Assembly: GCA_030272155.1 (NCBI GenBank)
Contig: CP126194.1
Span: forward strand, 4,517,501 to 4,581,500
Direction of reading: 5' to 3'
From: Tetradesmus obliquus
Taxonomy: Eukaryota; Chlorophyta; Chlorophyceae; Sphaeropleales; Scenedesmaceae
DNA length: 64,000 nucleotides
The position numbers were made by a program, and so were the translations under genes. The notes below the pieces were generated by a model, which worked only from the letters and a program-made list of their open reading frames with translations, did not search any database and was not told the DNA's origin. Positions 59,218-64,000 of this stretch are shown here, piece after piece; within the stretch, counting starts at the first letter, position 1, and the number at the start of each line of letters is the position of its first letter.

Positions 59218-62200
59218 CCATCGGCACCGTGAACTTCACTGGCGACATGCCTGTCATCCTCATGGTGGACGGCCCCTCCCTGGGAGGCTTCGTGTGCGCA
59301 GCCACCATCGTGTCAACAGAGCTCTGGAAGATCGGCCAGGTGGGTGGCAGCTTCTAGGAAGACAGCTAGGAAGGACAGCTAGGAAGACAGCAGCAAGACA
59401 AGATGTGGGCATTTTGTTAGTACACCAGGGCGGCCTGGGCATGGTGTTGCATGTGCGGCATTGTGTCAATGGAGCTCTGGAAGATTGGCCAGGTGGGAGG
59501 GCAGAATACAGTTACAAGTGCAGGCGCACACCCTGCCTTTCAGCCGACATGAACTCGAGCCCGAGTCATGCATGGCGGCATTGCAGGTGGTGCGATGGTG
59601 CGGCAGCTGCAACCAGGGCAGCTGCAGTAGTTGCGTAAACAGCCCTTCGCCTCAAACTTGCACATTCGGAACTCACCCTGCTGCTCAACGCGCCACACAC
59701 ACCACCTCCCACCCACAGGTGCGCCCCAACGACAACATCAGGTTCAAGGCCATCACCCTTGAGGAGGCCTTCAAAGCCATCACTATGACAGACGCCTTGG
59801 TAAACACACTCACTGACCTGGCACGTGGCGCAACCACACTCGAGGCAGCAGAGGCCAGCCTGGCTGGCCTGAAGCCTGAGGTGCCAGTCATGCCTCCCAC
59901 TGCACCTGTGCTGGTGAGGCAGGAGGCAACAGAGGGCCATCCTGGCCTGCTGGTGCGCCTGGCGGGTGACAGGTGAGGCGAATGGTGGAACAGCAGCAGC
60001 GGCAGTAGCAGCAAGGGCTAATGAAATGGAGCTTGACAGGCAGCATGTGTGCAGTTATTTGGTGTTGTTGGTGTGCCATGTCAGAGGCTGCAGGCAGGCA
60101 GCAACTCACTGCAATCTGCCACGCACCCCAGGTCATCCGCCCCGGAATGACACCCACAACACATGCATCTCAAGTAGCTTTTTGAAGTAAACGCAACTTG
60201 TTTTCATTGCGTGACTGCAGGTACGTGCAGGTCGAATATGGGCCAATGGAGCTGGACCTGAACCTGCGCGCGCGCATTCACTGCCTGGAGCAGCAGCTCG
60301 CGGCGCGCAACGTGGCCGGCCTGGTGGAGACCAACGCAGGCGTGCGCAGCGTCATGATTGAGTATGATGCAAGGAAGCTGTCGCTGCCGAGCTTGCTGGG
60401 CCTGATCAGTAGCGCTGACGCACACATTGGGGATGTGGCCCACATGGTGCTGCCCAGCAGGGTGGTGCACCTGCCCATGGCCTTTGAGGAGAGGTGAGGG
60501 GTGGACCGGCGGCTGCTGCTAGGTCAGAGCTGAGTAGTGCAGATTCAGAGAGTGAGAAAAGGTGTGACACTTGCACCTGCCCATGGCCTTTGAGGAGAGG
60601 TGAGCAGGCTGGGTGCGGCGACAACCTGCGGTCAGACTGCGTCAGCCAACTGTGTGTGTGCAGAAGTTGCACACATGCTGTCATCTTGCAGCTGCTGCTG
60701 GGGGTGGGCAAACGCAGCAGGGTATGGTGGCTTAGCGGTTGCTGTTGATGCGCAGTTGCAACATGTGGAAGTGGCTTGGTAGCTGCTGCTGGTGTGCAGT
60801 AGAGTCACAAGGTATCGCCACGCACCACATGACGTCACTGCTGCTGCTGCTGCTGCCAGGTGGACCGCTGAGGCCCTGCAGAAGTACATGAAGAGTGCAC
60901 GTGCTGAGGCGCCTTACCTTCCCAGCAACATCCAGTACATTGCCAACAACAACGGCCTGGAGAGCAAGGAGGATGTGAGTGCTGTTCCTACATGCAGCCA
61001 CATGCCATGCATGGCATGCAGCATACCTCATGCAGCGGCTGCAGCAGCTAGCAGTGCCCTGCAGAACCCAGCGCCTTTGTAAGAGCTGTGTGTAAGGGTG
61101 CAGCAGCCGCAGGAATGCAGCTACAGCAGCGGCTGCGCTGCAAGCTGCTCCAGTGTCCAACGCCGCCCGCCACAAGCGCTCTCGTTCAACTTTTGCTGTA
61201 TAGTACGATCTCATACGCTAACGAGGCATTGACCGGCTTGCCTTGCTTTGCATGTTGCCCTGCAGGTGCGCCGCATTGTTTTTGAGGCGTCGTACCTCGT
61301 GCTGGGCCTGGGTGATGTGTACCTGGGCGCACCCTGTGCAGTGCCAGTCAACCCGATGCACCGGCTGGTCACCTCCAAGATGAACCCTGCACGCACCTTC
61401 ACACACGAGGGCACAGTGGGTAAGTGTTGCGGCTGCACGTGGTTGCCGCCAAGCAGGAGATCCACTGCTTGGAGATAGAAGACATGCATCAGGATGTGAG
61501 CTGCTTACAGTGCAGCAAGCATCGTGGGTGCTGCTTGTGTCATCTTCAAGGGAACATGCCTCGCTTCAACAACATACATCCACAATTATACAACTGACAG
61601 AGTTTGCATGTCCTGCTGCTGCATTATGCAGGCATTGGCGGAAGTTACATGTGGTGAGTTGAAGGAGAAACAACTGCAGCACGGCTGGACAAACTTCATT
61701 CTGAACTAAAGCCTTTTCAGTTGCTAACAGACACTCGCCCTGTGTGAACAGCCTTCGCCAGTGCGCTGCCAACTGCTTCTCTGTTGCAAGACTGTTTTTC
61801 ACATGGCAGTGAAACATAGCATGCTGCGAAGCCGTGCACAGCTCTACAGCACCTTCCTGCCCCGTACACACCTTTGCACCCGCGGCTATGTATTGTGAAG
61901 CTTCGCTAATCTCATCCTTGCTACTCCCGCTCTTCCCTGCAGCATCTACCCCATGGACTCGCCAGGCGGCTACCAGCTGGTGGGCCGCACGCTGCCCATC
62001 TGGAACAGCTTTGGGCGCGCGGGGCCCTTCACAGCGCAGAAGCCATGGCTGCTGGAGTTCTTTGACCAGGTGCGGCTGCAGCAGGGTTGACCCAGTGGTG
62101 GGGTGATTGCGGGTCTTCACCCTGCTGTGTCAACCATGGCATGTGCGTTGTAAGATGGCGTCTGCACCTGAGGATACACAGGGCGGGTGAAGGCAGCAGC

Positions 62201-63631
62201 AAGCAGGATCAGCAGCAGTGTGTGTCCTCTGCTGCTGCTTGCAAGGACGTCCAGCAGCAAAGGGTGGTGCAGCTTCTCAGCCTCGGCGTCTGCAAGCATG
62301 TTCAACTACCATGACGTGTGCCACTACTGAGCAGGAAGTAATCACCCATCGCTGTGTCTTGCTACGCGCAGGTGCGCTTCTTTGAGGTGTCGGAGAGTGA
62401 GCTGGAGGACCTGCGCGAGCGCTTCAAGAACGGCCAGTACAACATTGACATTGAGCACAAGACCTTCAGCATGGCGCAGTACAATGATATGCTTGCAAGT
62501 AAGTGCGCCAGCTGTTTCTGTTGGTGCTTCCTGCAAGCAGCAGCCCTGCGGATGTGCTGACACCTGCCAGCAGCCTTGTGATGATGAGCAAACTGCCGCC
62601 TTTTTTGCAGCTGTCTTTGTAGCTGCTGTCAGCTTCGCCTTGCCATGCATGAACTGGGCAGTTCCTGTCCCCCAGGTTCCCTTCAACTGTTTGCTGCGCT
62701 GCAGACATTGACCTCCCTGTGCCTCGATCGCAGACGAGCGAGTCTCATCACATGCCTGCTTGCTGCTGCTCCCACTGCTGATGCTTCTCCTGCAGCCATG
62801 CCTGATGAGATTGCTGCCTGGAAGGCGCAGCAGCGCACAGCAATGGGTGTGCAGCTGCAGCTGGAGGAGGAGAGCCTGGCTCGCCTGGAGGCAGCAGCAG
62901 CAGCCAAGGCAGCAGAGGGCGGCGAGAGCAGCGTGCATGGCGTCAGGCAGGGCATCGGCAACTTGCTGGAGGAGGACGAGGATGAGAAGGTGTTTGATGC
63001 ACCAGGCCTGGTCAAGGTGAGGCGATGTTCAAACAGTATGAGGAGCAGAAGAAGCAAGTGTGCAAAGTAGCTCAACTACTAGAGATGCCAAGAGGCCCTG
63101 CAGCGGAAGGCGCGTTTGGGGACGACAACAGCAGCGGCAGCATGCAGGGCAGTATCTGCAGGGTTACTGCTGGCACGGCTACAAACTCGCACAGGCCCTC
63201 CTGCAGGCAGCTTTGTTGATTGTCCAGCAAGCAGTGCCGCTGGCAGTTGTGTTGCCTGCTTGCAGGCACTGGTGCAGACTGTGCCGTTGGCTGTCCTGCA
63301 AGCATCCTTGTCTTGCATGCTGCACAAGAACAAAGATGCAGGCAACCCCTCACAGCAGCCTCTGCACCATGGAACTCACGCACGGGCCCTTCTCCTGCTG
63401 CTGCCTCTTGGTGTGTAGGTTGCTGCTGCCTTCACTGCCAACGTGTGGGACATCAAGGTGGCAGTTGGTGAAGAGGTCAGCAAGGACCAGACGCTGATGG
63501 TGCTGGAAGCAATGAAGATGGAGAGCCCTGTGGTTGCACCTGTTGCAGGAAAAGTTGCGGCACTGCGCGTGGTGCAGGGGGCGATGACTCATGCAGGGCA
63601 GCTGCTGGTCGTCATCGAGGAGGCAAAGTGA
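51492..63631 (+). CDS. DUR1: Urea carboxylase (biotin-dependent)
   Basis: Carboxylates urea to allophanate with ATP and bicarbonate. Predicted 1287 residues, 25 exons: 51492-51529, 51734-51905, 52296-52391, 52674-52850, 53254-53457, 53772-53894, 54393-54566, 54748-54885, 55278-55497, 55754-55897, 56194-56394, 56725-56935, 58250-58344, 58571-58715, 58902-58999, 59218-59339, 59719-59972, 60221-60493, 60860-60974, 61266-61419, 61632-61653 (22 bases), 61943-62069, 62372-62498, 62796-63016, 63419-63631 (TGA). Order: biotin carboxylase ([50 protein letters not shown]), the AHS2-like half of the carboxyltransferase ([20 protein letters not shown]), the AHS1-like half ([18 protein letters not shown]), and a biotin carrier domain with EAMKME, the biotinylated Lys at 63515-63517. 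No allophanate hydrolase part follows, so a separate DUR2 is expected. Exon 1 is the least certain: without it the first in-frame Met is MVCNRGE. Confidence 0.95.
52949..52981 (+). repeat. Echo of the 3' edge of DUR1 exon 4
   Basis: It copies the end of exon 52674-52850 ([11 protein letters not shown]) as [11 protein letters not shown], 100 bases downstream; the donor GTAAGC has become ATGATTGG. Confidence 0.8.
54232..54313. repeat. Imperfect tandem repeat of GCTGCGGACTAGC/AGCATGC
   Basis: Slipped copies of a 13-25 base unit containing GCTGCAGACTAGCATGC in the intron between DUR1 exons 6 and 7. Confidence 0.75.
54987..55012 (+). repeat. Echo of the 3' edge of DUR1 exon 8
   Basis: A short copy of the exon end (SGWSIE) with a GTGGG in the donor position, about 100 bases after exon 54748-54885. 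Confidence 0.75.
56577..56622 (+). repeat. Echo of the 5' edge of DUR1 exon 12
   Basis: It copies the start of exon 56725-56935 ([14 protein letters not shown]) as [14 protein letters not shown], about 140 bases upstream. Confidence 0.8.
56987..57970 (+). repeat. Array of at least seven echoes of the 3' edge of DUR1 exon 12
   Basis: The last 65 bases of exon 12 ([20 protein letters not shown] then GR) with the donor and about 50 bases of CAG-rich intron recur as units of about 117 bases. Near-full copies are at 56987-57051, 57104-57168, 57220-57284, 57340-57404, 57576-57640, 57790-57853 and 57906-57970; partial ones end near 57509 and 57744. Six of seven read almost the same peptide, and all end in GGCAG|GTG(A/G)G, so every copy still carries a usable donor. 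Most copies are preceded by AG. Confidence 0.95.
59458..59492 (+). repeat. Echo of the 3' edge of DUR1 exon 16
   Basis: It copies the end of exon 59218-59339 ([11 protein letters not shown]) as [11 protein letters not shown] with donor GTGGGA, about 120 bases downstream. Confidence 0.85.
60573..60599 (+). repeat. Echo of the 3' edge of DUR1 exon 18
   Basis: It copies the end of exon 60221-60493 (HLPMAFEER) exactly, with donor GTGAGC, about 80 bases downstream. Confidence 0.85.
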
Positions 63632-64000
63632 GCAGCACTTGCTGCTCTGCTGTCCCGATGACTCAGCAGTGTTGAGTGCTGCTGTTGGAGTTGACTGGGG
63701 GAGCTGCACGGGACTTGGGGTTATGTGGTGGGATATGTGGGTCAACGGAGTGTGTTCTGACTGCACGCGGCAATGATGGTGTGAAGTACTGTGGTCAGGT
63801 ACACTGTGCTGGAAGGACAAGAGCTTGCAGGAAGCACTGTGGATGCATGCCTAGGTCCCGCTGGTGGACACTACACACTTTTGTATGTTATGGCAGGTTA
63901 ACCATGGCAAAAGCTTTCACTTCAAAGAGCGGCAGCTGTGTGCAGCAGCAAGTCGCTGTCAACACTTGCAGGAGGGTTGCAGCAAGCCTTATCATTCAAG
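63632..64000 (+). other. Downstream of urea carboxylase
   Basis: Probably 3' untranslated sequence. No TGTAA motif is seen up to the window end, and no new gene start is recognisable. Confidence 0.5.

Overview
This window is nuclear DNA of a green alga, most likely a chlorophyte of the Sphaeropleales/Chlamydomonadales type (inference). The evidence is: genes cut into 3-26 exons with GT-AG and some GC-AG introns; CAG/CTG repeats throughout; TGTAA motifs downstream of several stops; a mitochondrial glycolate/D-lactate dehydrogenase in which the FAD part and the Fe-S part are one protein, as described for the Chlamydomonas glycolate dehydrogenase; and urea carboxylase, which replaces urease in chlorophytes. 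I find nine protein genes and one tRNA. There is no prokaryotic operon, CRISPR array, virus or recognisable transposase. Layout: (1) 563-2076 (+), the last three exons of mitochondrial pyruvate dehydrogenase E1 beta. (2) 8583-4083 (-), a six-exon DJ-1/PfpI (Hsp31-like) gene with a tRNA-Gly(GCC) and three copies of a ~100-bp insertion element in one intron. (3) 8975-19990 (+), a 26-exon glycolate/D-lactate dehydrogenase. (4) 19991-23403, no gene seen. (5) 30840-23404 (-), a 14-exon secreted zinc peptidase with one in-frame stop. (6) 32924-31482 (-), a three-exon methyltransferase. (7) 41630-34056 (-), a 15-exon phytyl ester synthase-like acyltransferase. (8) 42030-45076 (+), the FG nucleoporin Nup54. 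(9) 46076-49728 (+), a plastid MFP1-like coiled-coil protein. (10) 51492-63631 (+), a 25-exon urea carboxylase. How the genes relate: PDH feeds acetyl-CoA into mitochondria; the glycolate dehydrogenase handles photorespiratory glycolate or D-lactate; DJ-1/Hsp31 proteins often detoxify methylglyoxal, which yields D-lactate; urea carboxylase assimilates nitrogen; the phytyl ester synthase class recycles chlorophyll phytol and fatty acids in plastids. The DJ-1 and glycolate dehydrogenase genes are divergent and share a 391-bp upstream region. The acyltransferase and Nup54 share about 400 bp in the same way. Most unusual feature: six of the nine genes carry direct, decayed copies of one exon edge in the neighbouring intron ('exon-edge echoes'). 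Copies of an exon's 3' end with its donor lie downstream of it; copies of an exon's 5' end with its acceptor lie upstream of it. The extreme case is an array of about 117-bp units in the urea carboxylase gene at 56871-57970. A second theme is that (CTG)n runs serve as the tract before many 3' splice sites. Exon coordinates come from reading frame, splice consensus and phase; every internal junction given keeps the frame.
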